From: Heterohyrax brucei | Taxonomy: Eukaryota > Chordata > Mammalia > Hyracoidea > Procaviidae | Direction of reading: 5' to 3' | Length of the DNA: 64,000 bases | Assembly: GCA_028571685.1 (NCBI GenBank) | Contig: CM053146.1 | Coordinates: 17,643,431-17,707,430 of the forward strand | Part shown: one piece after another, positions 1 to 13,659 of the stretch | Layout of the letters: the number at the start of each line of letters is the position of its first letter | Numbering within the stretch: position 1 is the stretch's first letter | The notes under the pieces: model-generated | What the model saw: the letters and a program-made list of their open reading frames with translations, nothing else | What the model was told of the DNA's origin: nothing | The model's database searches: none | Translations under genes and position numbers: made by a program

Positions 1-430
1 AACTGGTAAAACCTACATTGTTGATAGAGTTGGGAGTATTTAGCACTGTAAAAACAGCACTTTCGCAGAAAGAAATCTACTTCTCTAAGACTGGGAAACA
101 GTGAACAGAGAATGTATGAGTTTCTCAAGATTGGTAACAGATAGAAACAAGCGAAAGTACACAGTGATTCATCTACCTAGAAAAGTTACAGAGGTTTACA
201 CAGAGAATTCCAAGGATAAGTACAAGAAAATAAGAGAGACTTAGAAAACTGGTAAAACCTACATTGTTGATAGAGTTGGGAGTAATTAGCACTGTGAAAA
301 CAGCACTTTCGCCGAAGGAAATTTAGTTCTCTAAGTCCGTGAAACAGTGAACAGAGAATGTATGAGTTTCTCAAGTTTGGTAACAGATAGAAACAAGAGA
401 AAGTACACAGTGATTCATCTACCTAGAAAA

Positions 431-676
431 GTTACAGAGGTTTACACAGAGAAAACCAAGGATAAGTACAAGAAAATAAGAGAGACTTAGAAAACTGGTA
501 AAACCTACATTGTTGATAGAGTTGGGAGTACTTAGCACTGTGAAAACAGCACTTTCCCCGAAAGAAATTTACTTCTCTAAGACTGGGAAACAGTGAACAG
601 AGAACGTATGAGTTTCTCAAGATTGGTAACAAATAGAAACAAGAGAAAGTACACAGTGATTCATCTACCTAGAAAA
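431..676. repeat. Class D monomer (representative)
   Basis: The head reads GAAAACCAAGG. The core is TTTCCCCGAAAG followed by ATTTACTTCTC and GACTGGG, with AACGTATGAG and AACAAATAG further on. It is repeated at 7073 and 8057, with related forms at 25519, 31421 and 37077 that keep GAATTC in the head. A D-type core under an A-type head suggests that exchange can occur inside monomers as well as between them. Confidence 0.85.
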
Positions 677-1414
677 GTTACAGAGGTTTACACAGAGAAT
701 TCCAAGGATAAGCACAAGAAAATAAGAGAGACTTAGAAAACTGGTAAAACCTACATTGTTCATAGAGTTGGGAGTACTTAGCACTGTGAAAACATCACTT
801 TCGCCGAAGGAAATTTAGTTCTCTAAGTCCGTGAAACAGTGAAAAGAGAATGTATGAGTTTCTGAAGTTTGGTAACAGATAGAAACAACCGAAAGTACAC
901 AGTGATTCATCTACCTAGAAAAGTTACAGAGGTTTACACAGAGAATTCCAAGTATAAGTACAAGAAAATAAGAGAGACTTAGAAAACTGGTAAAACCTAC
1001 ATTGTTGATAGAGTTGGGAGTACTTAGCACTGTGAAAACAGCACTTTCGCCGAAGGAAATTTAGTTCTCTAAGTCCGTGAAACAGTGAACAGAGAATGTA
1101 TGAGTTTCTCAAGTTTGGTAACAGATAGAAACAAGCGAAAGTACACAGTGATTCATCTACCTAGAAAAGTTACAGAGGTTTACACAGAGAATTCCAAGGA
1201 TAAGTACAAGAAAATAAGAGAGACTTAGAAAACTGGTAAAACCTACATTGTTCATAGAGTTGGGAGTACTTAGCACTGTAAAAACAGCACTTTCCCCAAA
1301 ATAAATTTAGTTCTCTAAGTCCGTGAAACAGTGAACAGAGCATGTATGAGTTTCTCAAGATTGGTAACAGATAGAAACAAGAGAAAGTACACAGGGATTC
1401 ATCTACCTAGACAA

Positions 1415-1660
1415 GTTACAGAGGTTTACACAGAGAAAACCAAGTATAAGTAGAAGAAAATAAGAGAGACTCAGAAAACTGGTAAAACCTACATTGTTGA
1501 TAGAGTTGGGAGTACTTAGCACTGTAAAAACAGCACTTTCGCAGAAAGAAATCTACTTCTCTAAGACTGGGAAACAGTGAACAGAGAATGTATGAGTTTC
1601 TCAAGATTGGTAACAGATAGAAACAAGAGAAAGCACACAGTGATTCATCTACCTAGAGAA
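1415..1660. repeat. Class B monomer (representative)
   Basis: Compared with class A, the EcoRI motif is replaced by GAAAACC, TTAG near position 58 is CAG, GTGAAAACAG is GTAAAAACAG, and the core reads CTTTCGCAGAAAG followed by ATCTACTTCTC and AAGACTGGG. The tail usually reads AAGATTGG. These changes travel together in many monomers, for example at 4859, 5351, 7565, 9041, 19616 and 21092, which marks a true monomer lineage rather than scattered errors. The CTTTC-GCA-GAAAG core is a 5-bp-arm inverted repeat at 1536-1548. Confidence 0.9.
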
Positions 1661-2152
1661 GTTACAGAGGTTTACACAGAGAATTTCAAGTATAAGTACA
1701 AGAAAATAAGAGAGACTTAGAAAACTGGTAAAACCTACATTGTTGATAGAGTTGGGAGTACTTAGCACTGTGAAAACAGCACTTTCGCCGAAGGAAATTT
1801 AGTTCTCTAAGTCCATGAAACAGTGAACAGAGAATGTATGAGTTTCCCAAGTTTCGTAACAGATAGAAACAAGCGAAAGTACACAGTGATTCATCTACCT
1901 AGAGAAGTTACAGAGGTTTACACAGAGAATTCCAAGGATAAGTACAAGAAAATAAGAGAGGCTTAGAAAACTGGTAAAACCTACATTGTTGATAGAGTTG
2001 GGAGTACTTAGCACTGTGAATCCAGCACTTTCGCCGAAGGAAATTTAGTTCTCTAAGTCCGTGAAACAGTGAACAGAGAATGTATGAGTTTCTCAAGTTT
2101 GGTAACAGATAGAAACCAGCGAAAGTACACAGTGATTCATCTACCTAGAAAA

Positions 2153-2398
2153 GTTACAGAGGTTTACACAGAGAATTCCAAGGATAAGTACAAGAAAATA
2201 AGAGAGACTTAGAAAACTGGTAAAACCTACATTGTTCATAGAGTTGGGAGTACTTAGCACTGTAAAAACAGCACTTTCCCCAAAAGAAATTTAGTTCTCT
2301 AAGTCCGTGAAACAGTGAACAGAGAATGTATGAGTTTCTCAAGATTGGTAACAGATAGAAACAAGAGAAAGTACACAGTGATTCATCTACCTAGACAA
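2153..2398. repeat. Class C monomer (representative)
   Basis: This class keeps the class A head, including GAATTC. It has GTTCATAGAG instead of GTTGATAGAG, GTAAAAACAG, and a core of TTTCCCCAAAAG followed by the class A AAATTTAGTTCTC and GTCCGTGAAAC. It recurs at about 1169, 5105, 8795, 9779, 12731, 20354, 25027 and 27487, and is essentially confined to the left 34 kb of the window. The 2645 and 20846 copies share extra changes (CTGCATTG, CTAGGTCCG), showing that they are duplicates of one ancestral monomer. Confidence 0.88.
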
Positions 2399-5300
2399 GT
2401 TACAGAGGTTTACACAGAGAATTCCAAGGATAAGTACAAGAAAATAAGAGAGACTTAGAAAACTGGTAAAACCTACATTGTTGATAGAGTTGGGAGTACT
2501 TAGCACTGTGAAAACAGCACTTTCGCCGAAGGAAATTTAGTTCTCTAAGTCCGTGAAACAGTGAACAGAGAATGTATGAGTTTCTCAAGTTTGGTAACAG
2601 ATAGAAACAAGCGAAAGTACACAGTGATTCATCTACCTAGACAAGTTACAGAGGTTTACACAGAGAATTCCAAGGATAAGTACAAGAAAATAAGAGAGAC
2701 TTAGAAAACTGGTAAAACCTGCATTGTTCATAGAGTTGGGAGTACTTAGCACTGTAAAAACAGCACTTTCCCCAAAAGAAATTTAGTTCTCTAGGTCCGT
2801 GAAACAGTGAACAGAGAATGTATGAGTTTCTCAAGATTGGTAACAGATAGAAACAAGAGAAAGTACACAGTGATTCATCTACCTAGAAAAGTTACAGAGG
2901 TTTACATAGAGAATTCCAAGGATAAGTACAAGAAAATAAGAGAGACTTAGAAAACTGGTAAAACCTACATTGTTGATAGAGTTGGGAGTACTTAGCACTG
3001 TGAAAACAGCACTTTCGCCGAAGGAAATTTAGTTCTCTAAGTCCGTGAAACAGTGAACAGAGAATGTACGAGTTTCTCAAGTTTGGTAACAGATAGAAAC
3101 AAGCGAAAGTACACAGTGATTCATCTACCTAGAAAAGTTACAGAGGTTTACACAGAGAATTCCAAGGATAAGTACAAGAAAATTAGAGAGACTTAGAAAA
3201 CTGGTAAAACCTACATTGTTGATAGAGTTGGGAGTACTTAGCACTGTGAAAACAGCACTTTCGCCGAAGGAAATTTAGTTCTCTAAGTCCGTGAAACAGT
3301 GAACAGAGAATGTATGAGTTTCTCAAGTTTGGTAACAGATAGAAACAAGCGAAAGTAGACAGTGATTCATCTACCTAGAAAAGTTACAGAGGTTTACACA
3401 GAGAATTCCAAGGATAAGTACAAGAAAATAAGAGAGACTTAGAAAACTGGTAAAACGTACATTGTTGATAGAGTTGGGAGTACTTAGCACTGTGAAAACA
3501 GCACTTTCCCCGAAACAAATTTAGTTAACTAAGTCCGTGAAACAGAGAACAGAGAATGTATGAGTTTCTCAAGATTGGTAACAGATAGAAACAAGAGAAA
3601 TTACACAGTGATTCATCTACCTAGACAAGTTATAGAGGTTTACACAGACAAAACCAAGTATAAGTACAAGAAAAAAAGAGAGACTCAGAAAACTGGAAAA
3701 ACCTACATTGTTGATAGAGTTGGGAGTACTTAGCACTGTAAAAACATCACTTTCGCAGAAAGAAATCTACTTCTCTAAGACTGGGAAACAGTGAACAGAG
3801 AATGTATGACTTTCTCAAGATTGGTAACAGATAGAAACAAGCGAAAGTACACAGTGATTCATCTACCTAGAAAAGTTACAGAGGTTTACACAGAGAATTC
3901 CAAGGATAAGTACAAGAAAATAAGAGAGACTTAGAAAACTGGTAAAACCTACATTGTTGATAGAGTTGGGAGTACTTAGCACTGTGAAAACAGCACTTTC
4001 GCCGAAGGAAATTTAGTTCTCTAAGTCCGTGAAACAGTGAACAGAGAATGTATGAGTTTCTCAAGTTTGGTAACAGATAGAAACAAGCGAAGGTACACAG
4101 TGATTCATCTACCTAGAAAAGTTACAGAGGTTTGCACAGATAATTCCAAGGATAAGTACAAGAAAATAAGAGAGACTTAGAAAACTGGTAAAACCTACAT
4201 TGTTGATAGAGTTTGGAGTACTTAGCAATGTGAAAACAGCACTTTCGCCGAAGGAAATTTAGTTCTCTATGTCCGGGAAACAGTGAACAGAGAATGTATG
4301 AGTTTCTCAAGTTTGGTAACAGATAGAAACAAGCGAATGTACACAGTGATTCATCTACCTAGAAAAGTTACAGAGGTTTACACAGAGAATTCCAAGGATA
4401 AGTACAAGAAAATAAGAGGGACTTAGAAAACTGGTGAAACCTACATTTTTGATAGATTTGGGAGTACTTAGCACTGTGAAAACAGCACTTTCGCAGAAAG
4501 AAATCTACTTATCTAAGACAGGGAAACAGTGAACAGAGAATGCATGTGTTTCTCAAGATTGGTAACAGATATAAACAAGAGAAAGTACACAGTGATTCAT
4601 CTACCTAGAGAAGATACAGAGGTTTACACAGAGAATTCCAAGTATAAGTACAAGAAAATAAGAGAGACGTAGAAAACTGGTAAAACCTACATTGTTGATA
4701 GAGTTGGGAGTACTTAGCACTGTGAAAACAGCACTTTCGCCGACGGAAATTTAGTTCTCTAAGTCCGTGAAACAGTGAACAGAGAATGTATGAGTTTCTC
4801 AAGATTGTTAACAGATAGAAACAAGAGAAAGTACACAGTGATTCATCTACCTAGACAAGTTACAGAGGTTTACACAGAGAAAACCAAGTATAAGAACAAG
4901 AAAATAAGAGAGACTCAGAAAACTGGTAAAACCTACATTGTTGATAGAGTTGGGAGTACTTAGCACTGTAAAAACAGCACTTTCGCAGAAAGAAATCTAC
5001 TTCTCTAAGACTGGGAAACAGTGAACAGAGAATGTATGAGTTTCTCAAGATTGGTAACAGATAGAAACAAGCGAAAGTACACAGTGATTCATCTACCTAG
5101 AAAAGTTACAGAGGTTTACACAGAGAATTCCAAGGATAAGCACAAGAAAATAAGAGAGACTTAGAAAACTGGTAAAACCTACATTGTTCATAGAGTTGGG
5201 AGTACTTAGCACTGTAAAAACAGCACTTTCCCCAAAAGAAATTTAGTTCTCTAAGTCCGTGAAACAGTGAACAGAGAATGTATGAGTTTCTCAAGATTGG

Positions 5301-6499
5301 TAACAGATAGAAACAAGAGAAAGTACACAGTGATTCATCTACCTAGACAAGTTACAGAGGTTTACACAGAGAAAACCAAGTGTAAGTAGAAGAAAATAAG
5401 AGAGACTCAGAAAACTGGTAAAACCTACATTGTTGATAGAGTTGGGAGTACTTAGCACTGTAAAAACAGCACTTTCGCAGAAAGAAATCTACTTCTCTAA
5501 GACTGGGAAACAGTGAACAGAGAATGTATGAGTTTCTCAAGATTGGTAACAGATAGAAACAAGAGAAAGCACACAGTGATTAATCTACCTAGAGAAGTTA
5601 CAGAGCTTTACACAGAGAATTCCAAGGATAAGTACACGAAAATAAGAGAGACTTAGAAAACTGGTAAAACCTACATTGTTGATAGAGTTGGGAGTACTTA
5701 GCACTGTGAAAACAGCACTTTCCCCGAAAGAAAACTACTTCTCCAAGACTGGGAAACAGTGAACAGAGAACGTATGAGTTTCTCCAGATTGGTAACAGAT
5801 AGAAACAAGAGAAAGTACACAGTGATTCATTTACCTAGAGAAGTTACAGAGGTTTACACAGAGAATTCCAAGTATAAGTACAAGAAAATAAGAGAGACTT
5901 AGAAAACTGGTAAAACCTACATTGTTGATAGACTTGGGAGTTCTTAGCACTGTGAAAACAGCACTTTGGCCGAAGGAAATTTAGTTCTCTAAGTCCGTGA
6001 AACAGTGAACAGAGAATGTATGAGTTTCTCAAGTTTGGTAACAGATAGAAACAAGCGAAAGTACACAGTGATTCATCTACCTAGAAAAGTTACAGAGGTT
6101 TACACAGAGAATTCCAAGGATAAGCACAAGAAAATAAGAGAGACTTAGAAAACTGGTAAAACCTACATTGTTGATAGAGTTGGGAGTACTTAGCATTGTG
6201 AAAACAGCACTTTCGCCGAAGGAAATTTAGTTCTCTAAGTACGTGAAACAGTGAACAGAGAATGTATGAGTTTCTCAAGTTTGGTAACAGATAGAAACAA
6301 GCGAAAGAACACAGTGATTCATCTACCTAGAAAAGTTACAGAGGTTTACACAGAGAATTCCAAGGATAAGTACAAGAAAATAAGAGAGACTTAGAAAACT
6401 GGTAAAACCTACATTGTTGATAGAGTTGGGAGTACTTAGCAATGTGAAAACAGCACTTTCGCTGAAGGAAATTTAGTCCTCTAAGTCCGTGAAACAGTG

Positions 6500-8258
6500 A
6501 ACAGAGAATGTATGAGTTTCTCAAGTTTGGTAACAGATAGAAACAAGCGAAAGTACACACTGATTCATCTACCTAGAAAAGTTACAGAGGTTTACACAGA
6601 GAAAACCAAGTATAAGTACAAGAAAATAAGAGAGACTCAGAAAACTGGTAAAACCTACATTGTTGATAGAGTTGGGAGTATTTAGCACTGTAAAAACAGC
6701 ACTTTCGCAGAAAGAAATCTACTTCTCTAAGACTGGGAAACAGTGAACAGAGAATGTATGACTTTCTCAAGATTGGTAACAGATAGAAACAAGCGAAAGT
6801 ACACAGTGATTCATCTACCTAGAAAAGTTACAGAGGTTTACACAGAGAATTCCAAGGATAAGTACATGAAAATAAGAGAGACTTAGAAAACTGGTAAAAC
6901 CTACATTGTTGATAGAGTTGGGAGTACTTAGCACTGTGAAAACAGCACTTTCGCCGAAGGAAATTTAGTTCTCTAAGTCCCTGAAAAAGTGAACAGAGAA
7001 TGTATGAGTTTCTCAAGTTTGGTAACAGATAGAAACAAGAGAAAGTACACAGTGATTCATCTACCTAGAAAAGTTACAGAGGTTTACACAGAGAAAACCA
7101 AGGATAAGTACAAGAAAATAAGAGAGACTTAGAAAACTGGTAAAACCTACATTGTTGATAGAGTTGGGAGTTCTTAGCACTGTGAAAACAGCACTTTCCC
7201 CGAAAGAAATTTACTTCTCTAAGACTGGGAAACAGTGAACAGAGAACGTATGAGTTTCTCAAGATTGGTAACAAATAGAAACAAGAGAAAGTACACAGTG
7301 ATTCATCTACCTAGAGAAGTTAGAGAGGTTTACACAGAGAATTCCAAGTATAAGTACAAGAAAATAAGAGAGACTTAGAAAACTGGTAAAACCTACATTG
7401 TTGAAAGACTTGGGAGTACTTAGCACTGTGAAAACAGCACTTTCGCCGAAGGAAATTTAGTTCTCTATGTCCGTGAAACAGTGAACAGAGAATGTATGAG
7501 TTTCTCAAGTTTGGTAACAGATAGAAACAAGCGAAAGTACACAGTGATTCATCTACCTAGAAAAGTTACAGAGGTTTACACAGAGAAAACCAAGTATAAG
7601 TACAAGAAAATAAGAGAGACTGAGAAAACTGGTAAAACCTACATTGTTGATAGAGTTGGGAGTATTTAGCACTGTAAAAACAGCACTTTCGCAGAAAGAA
7701 ATCTACTTCTCTAAGACTGGGAAACAGTGAACAGAGAATGTATGAGTTTCTCAAGATTGGTAACAGATAGAAACAAGCGAAAGTACACAGTGATTCATCT
7801 ACCTAGAAAAGTTACAGAGGTTTACACAGAGAATTCCAAGGATAAGTACAAGAAAATAAGAGAGACTTAGAAAACTGGTAAAACCTACATTGTTGATAGA
7901 GTTGGGAGTAATTAGCACTGTGAAAACAGCACTTTCGCCGAAGGAAATTTAGTTCTCTAAGTCCGTGAAACAGTGAACAGAGAATGTATGAGTTTCTCAA
8001 GTTTGGTAACAGATAGAAACAAGAGAAAGTACACAGTGATTCATCTACCTAGAAAAGTTACAGAGGTTTACACAGAGAAAACCAAGGATAAGTACAAGAA
8101 AATAAGAGAGACTTAGAAAACTGGTAAAACCTACATTGTTGATAGAGTTGGGAGTACTTAGCACTGTGAAAACAGCACTTTCCCCGAAAGAAATTTACTT
8201 CTCTAAGACTGGGAAACAGTGAACAGAGAACGTATGAGTTTCTCAAGATTGGTAACAA
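6500..8258. repeat. 4-monomer (984-bp) local duplication
   Basis: A B-A-D run at about 6581-7272 recurs at about 7565-8256, an offset of 984 = 4 x 246. Both copies share AGTATTTAGC in the B monomer and the AACGTATGAG/AACAAATAG pair in the D monomer. Differences such as GACTTTCTC against GAGTTTCTC, TGAGAAAAC against TCAGAAAAC and AAGAACTC-type changes in the D monomer show that it is older than the 7626-bp duplication. The window's first bases correspond to the second of these runs. Confidence 0.75.
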
Positions 8259-11200
8259 ATAGAAACAAGAGAAAGTACACAGTGATTCATCTACCTAGAA
8301 AAGTTACAGAGGTTTACACAGAGAATTCCAAGGATAAGCACAAGAAAATAAGAGAGACTTAGAAAACTGGTAAAACCTACATTGTTCATAGAGTTGGGAG
8401 TACTTAGCACTGTGAAAACATCACTTTCGCCGAAGGAAATTTAGTTCTCTAAGTCCGTGAAACAGTGAAAAGAGAATGTATGAGTTTCTGAAGTTTGGTA
8501 ACAGATAGAAACAACCGAAAGTACACAGTGATTCATCTACCTAGAAAAGTTACAGAGGTTTACACAGAGAATTCCAAGTATAAGTACAAGAAAATAAGAG
8601 AGACTTAGAAAACTGGTAAAACCTACATTGTTGATAGAGTTGGGAGTACTTAGCACTGTGAAAACAGCACTTTCGCCGAAGGAAATTTAGTTCTCTAAGT
8701 CCGTGAAACAGTGAACAGAGAATGTATGAGTTTCTCAAGTTTGGTAACAGATAGAAACAAGCGAAAGTACACAGTGATTCATCTACCTAGAAAAGTTACA
8801 GAGGTTTACACAGAGAATTCCAAGGATAAGTACAAGAAAATAAGAGAGACTTAGAAAACTGGTAAAACCTACATTGTTCATAGAGTTGGGAGTACTTAGC
8901 ACTGTAAAAACAGCACTTTCCCCAAAATAAATTTAGTTCTCTAAGTCCGTGAAACAGTGAACAGAGCATGTATGAGTTTCTCAAGATTGGTAACAGATAG
9001 AAACAAGAGAAAGTACACAGGGATTCATCTACCTAGACAAGTTACAGAGGTTTACACAGAGAAAACCAAGTATAAGTAGAAGAAAATAAGAGAGACTCAG
9101 AAAACTGGTAAAACCTACATTGTTGATAGAGTTGGGAGTACTTAGCACTGTAAAAACAGCACTTTCGCAGAAAGAAATCTACTTCTCTAAGACTGGGAAA
9201 CAGTGAACAGAGAATGTATGAGTTTCTCAAGATTGGTAACAGATAGAAACAAGAGAAAGCACACAGTGATTCATCTACCTAGAGAAGTTACAGAGGTTTA
9301 CACAGAGAATTTCAAGTATAAGTACAAGAAAATAAGAGAGACTTAGAAAACTGGTAAAACCTACATTGTTGATAGAGTTGGGAGTACTTAGCACTGTGAA
9401 AACAGCACTTTCGCCGAAGGAAATTTAGTTCTCTAAGTCCATGAAACAGTGAACAGAGAATGTATGAGTTTCCCAAGTTTCGTAACAGATAGAAACAAGC
9501 GAAAGTACACAGTGATTCATCTACCTAGAGAAGTTACAGAGGTTTACACAGAGAATTCCAAGGATAAGTACAAGAAAATAAGAGAGGCTTAGAAAACTGG
9601 TAAAACCTACATTGTTGATAGAGTTGGGAGTACTTAGCACTGTGAATCCAGCACTTTCGCCGAAGGAAATTTAGTTCTCTAAGTCCGTGAAACAGTGAAC
9701 AGAGAATGTATGAGTTTCTCAAGTTTGGTAACAGATAGAAACCAGCGAAAGTACACAGTGATTCATCTACCTAGAAAAGTTACAGAGGTTTACACAGAGA
9801 ATTCCAAGGATAAGTACAAGAAAATAAGAGAGACTTAGAAAACTGGTAAAACCTACATTGTTCATAGAGTTGGGAGTACTTAGCACTGTAAAAACAGCAC
9901 TTTCCCCAAAAGAAATTTAGTTCTCTAAGTCCGTGAAACAGTGAACAGAGAATGTATGAGTTTCTCAAGATTGGTAACAGATAGAAACAAGAGAAAGTAC
10001 ACAGTGATTCATCTACCTAGACAAGTTACAGAGGTTTACACAGAGAATTCCAAGGATAAGTACAAGAAAATAAGAGAGACTTAGAAAACTGGTAAAACCT
10101 ACATTGTTGATAGAGTTGGGAGTACTTAGCACTGTGAAAACAGCACTTTCGCCGAAGGAAATTTAGTTCTCTAAGTCCGTGAAACAGTGAACAGAGAATG
10201 TATGAGTTTCTCAAGTTTGGTAACAGATAGAAACAAGCGAAAGTACACAGTGATTCATCTACCTAGACAAGTTACAGAGGTTTACACAGAGAATTCCAAG
10301 GATAAGTACAAGAAAATAAGAGAGACTTAGAAAACTGGTAAAACCTGCATTGTTCATAGAGTTGGGAGTACTTAGCACTGTAAAAACAGCACTTTCCCCA
10401 AAAGAAATTTAGTTCTCTAGGTCCGTGAAACAGTGAACAGAGAATGTATGAGTTTCTCAAGATTGGTAACAGATAGAAACAAGAGAAAGTACACAGTGAT
10501 TCATCTACCTAGAAAAGTTACAGAGGTTTACATAGAGAATTCCAAGGATAAGTACAAGAAAATAAGAGAGACTTAGAAAACTGGTAAAACCTACATTGTT
10601 GATAGAGTTGGGAGTACTTAGCACTGTGAAAACAGCACTTTCGCCGAAGGAAATTTAGTTCTCTAAGTCCGTGAAACAGTGAACAGAGAATGTACGAGTT
10701 TCTCAAGTTTGGTAACAGATAGAAACAAGCGAAAGTACACAGTGATTCATCTACCTAGAAAAGTTACAGAGGTTTACACAGAGAATTCCAAGGATAAGTA
10801 CAAGAAAATTAGAGAGACTTAGAAAACTGGTAAAACCTACATTGTTGATAGAGTTGGGAGTACTTAGCACTGTGAAAACAGCACTTTCGCCGAAGGAAAT
10901 TTAGTTCTCTAAGTCCGTGAAACAGTGAACAGAGAATGTATGAGTTTCTCAAGTTTGGTAACAGATAGAAACAAGCGAAAGTAGACAGTGATTCATCTAC
11001 CTAGAAAAGTTACAGAGGTTTACACAGAGAATTCCAAGGATAAGTACAAGAAAATAAGAGAGACTTAGAAAACTGGTAAAACGTACATTGTTGATAGAGT
11101 TGGGAGTACTTAGCACTGTGAAAACAGCACTTTCCCCGAAACAAATTTAGTTAACTAAGTCCGTGAAACAGAGAACAGAGAATGTATGAGTTTCTCAAGA

Positions 11201-13659
11201 TTGGTAACAGATAGAAACAAGAGAAATTACACAGTGATTCATCTACCTAGACAAGTTATAGAGGTTTACACAGACAAAACCAAGTATAAGTACAAGAAAA
11301 AAAGAGAGACTCAGAAAACTGGAAAAACCTACATTGTTGATAGAGTTGGGAGTACTTAGCACTGTAAAAACATCACTTTCGCAGAAAGAAATCTACTTCT
11401 CTAAGACTGGGAAACAGTGAACAGAGAATGTATGACTTTCTCAAGATTGGTAACAGATAGAAACAAGCGAAAGTACACAGTGATTCATCTACCTAGAAAA
11501 GTTACAGAGGTTTACACAGAGAATTCCAAGGATAAGTACAAGAAAATAAGAGAGACTTAGAAAACTGGTAAAACCTACATTGTTGATAGAGTTGGGAGTA
11601 CTTAGCACTGTGAAAACAGCACTTTCGCCGAAGGAAATTTAGTTCTCTAAGTCCGTGAAACAGTGAACAGAGAATGTATGAGTTTCTCAAGTTTGGTAAC
11701 AGATAGAAACAAGCGAAGGTACACAGTGATTCATCTACCTAGAAAAGTTACAGAGGTTTGCACAGATAATTCCAAGGATAAGTACAAGAAAATAAGAGAG
11801 ACTTAGAAAACTGGTAAAACCTACATTGTTGATAGAGTTTGGAGTACTTAGCAATGTGAAAACAGCACTTTCGCCGAAGGAAATTTAGTTCTCTATGTCC
11901 GGGAAACAGTGAACAGAGAATGTATGAGTTTCTCAAGTTTGGTAACAGATAGAAACAAGCGAATGTACACAGTGATTCATCTACCTAGAAAAGTTACAGA
12001 GGTTTACACAGAGAATTCCAAGGATAAGTACAAGAAAATAAGAGGGACTTAGAAAACTGGTGAAACCTACATTTTTGATAGATTTGGGAGTACTTAGCAC
12101 TGTGAAAACAGCACTTTCGCAGAAAGAAATCTACTTATCTAAGACAGGGAAACAGTGAACAGAGAATGCATGTGTTTCTCAAGATTGGTAACAGATATAA
12201 ACAAGAGAAAGTACACAGTGATTCATCTACCTAGAGAAGATACAGAGGTTTACACAGAGAATTCCAAGTATAAGTACAAGAAAATAAGAGAGACGTAGAA
12301 AACTGGTAAAACCTACATTGTTGATAGAGTTGGGAGTACTTAGCACTGTGAAAACAGCACTTTCGCCGACGGAAATTTAGTTCTCTAAGTCCGTGAAACA
12401 GTGAACAGAGAATGTATGAGTTTCTCAAGATTGTTAACAGATAGAAACAAGAGAAAGTACACAGTGATTCATCTACCTAGACAAGTTACAGAGGTTTACA
12501 CAGAGAAAACCAAGTATAAGAACAAGAAAATAAGAGAGACTCAGAAAACTGGTAAAACCTACATTGTTGATAGAGTTGGGAGTACTTAGCACTGTAAAAA
12601 CAGCACTTTCGCAGAAAGAAATCTACTTCTCTAAGACTGGGAAACAGTGAACAGAGAATGTATGAGTTTCTCAAGATTGGTAACAGATAGAAACAAGCGA
12701 AAGTACACAGTGATTCATCTACCTAGAAAAGTTACAGAGGTTTACACAGAGAATTCCAAGGATAAGCACAAGAAAATAAGAGAGACTTAGAAAACTGGTA
12801 AAACCTACATTGTTCATAGAGTTGGGAGTACTTAGCACTGTAAAAACAGCACTTTCCCCAAAAGAAATTTAGTTCTCTAAGTCCGTGAAACAGTGAACAG
12901 AGAATGTATGAGTTTCTCAAGATTGGTAACAGATAGAAACAAGAGAAAGTACACAGTGATTCATCTACCTAGACAAGTTACAGAGGTTTACACAGAGAAA
13001 ACCAAGTGTAAGTAGAAGAAAATAAGAGAGACTCAGAAAACTGGTAAAACCTACATTGTTGATAGAGTTGGGAGTACTTAGCACTGTAAAAACAGCACTT
13101 TCGCAGAAAGAAATCTACTTCTCTAAGACTGGGAAACAGTGAACAGAGAATGTATGAGTTTCTCAAGATTGGTAACAGATAGAAACAAGAGAAAGCACAC
13201 AGTGATTAATCTACCTAGAGAAGTTACAGAGCTTTACACAGAGAATTCCAAGGATAAGTACACGAAAATAAGAGAGACTTAGAAAACTGGTAAAACCTAC
13301 ATTGTTGATAGAGTTGGGAGTACTTAGCACTGTGAAAACAGCACTTTCCCCGAAAGAAAACTACTTCTCCAAGACTGGGAAACAGTGAACAGAGAACGTA
13401 TGAGTTTCTCCAGATTGGTAACAGATAGAAACAAGAGAAAGTACACAGTGATTCATTTACCTAGAGAAGTTACAGAGGTTTACACAGAGAATTCCAAGTA
13501 TAAGTACAAGAAAATAAGAGAGACTTAGAAAACTGGTAAAACCTACATTGTTGATAGACTTGGGAGTTCTTAGCACTGTGAAAACAGCACTTTGGCCGAA
13601 GGAAATTTAGTTCTCTAAGTCCGTGAAACAGTGAACAGAGAATGTATGAGTTTCTCAAG
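7627..13659. repeat. 31-monomer higher-order repeat, copy 2 (truncated)
   Basis: This is the second copy of the 7626-bp unit, matching 1-6033. The match ends at 13659/6033: the next base is A here and T in copy 1, and the following monomer is class E instead of class A. About 24.5 monomers are therefore duplicated without a visible change. Such identity implies a very recent duplication or continuing homogenisation; an assembly error must also be considered. Confidence 0.95.

Larger units (their letters stand above)
1..7626. repeat. 31-monomer higher-order repeat, copy 1
   Basis: Positions 1-6033 are repeated at 7627-13659, an offset of 7626 = 31 x 246. Private variants recur exactly, including AGTAATTAGC (about 271 and 7897), AACATCAC with GTGAAAAGAG (about 790-850 and 8416-8475), GAATTTCAAG (1681 and 9307), CAGACAAAACC (about 3646 and 11272) and ATTTTTGATAGATTTG (about 4445 and 12071). 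I found no mismatch at any position I compared. The last 1593 bp (6034-7626) have no second copy downstream, because copy 2 switches to other sequence. The unit may begin before the window. Confidence 0.95.
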
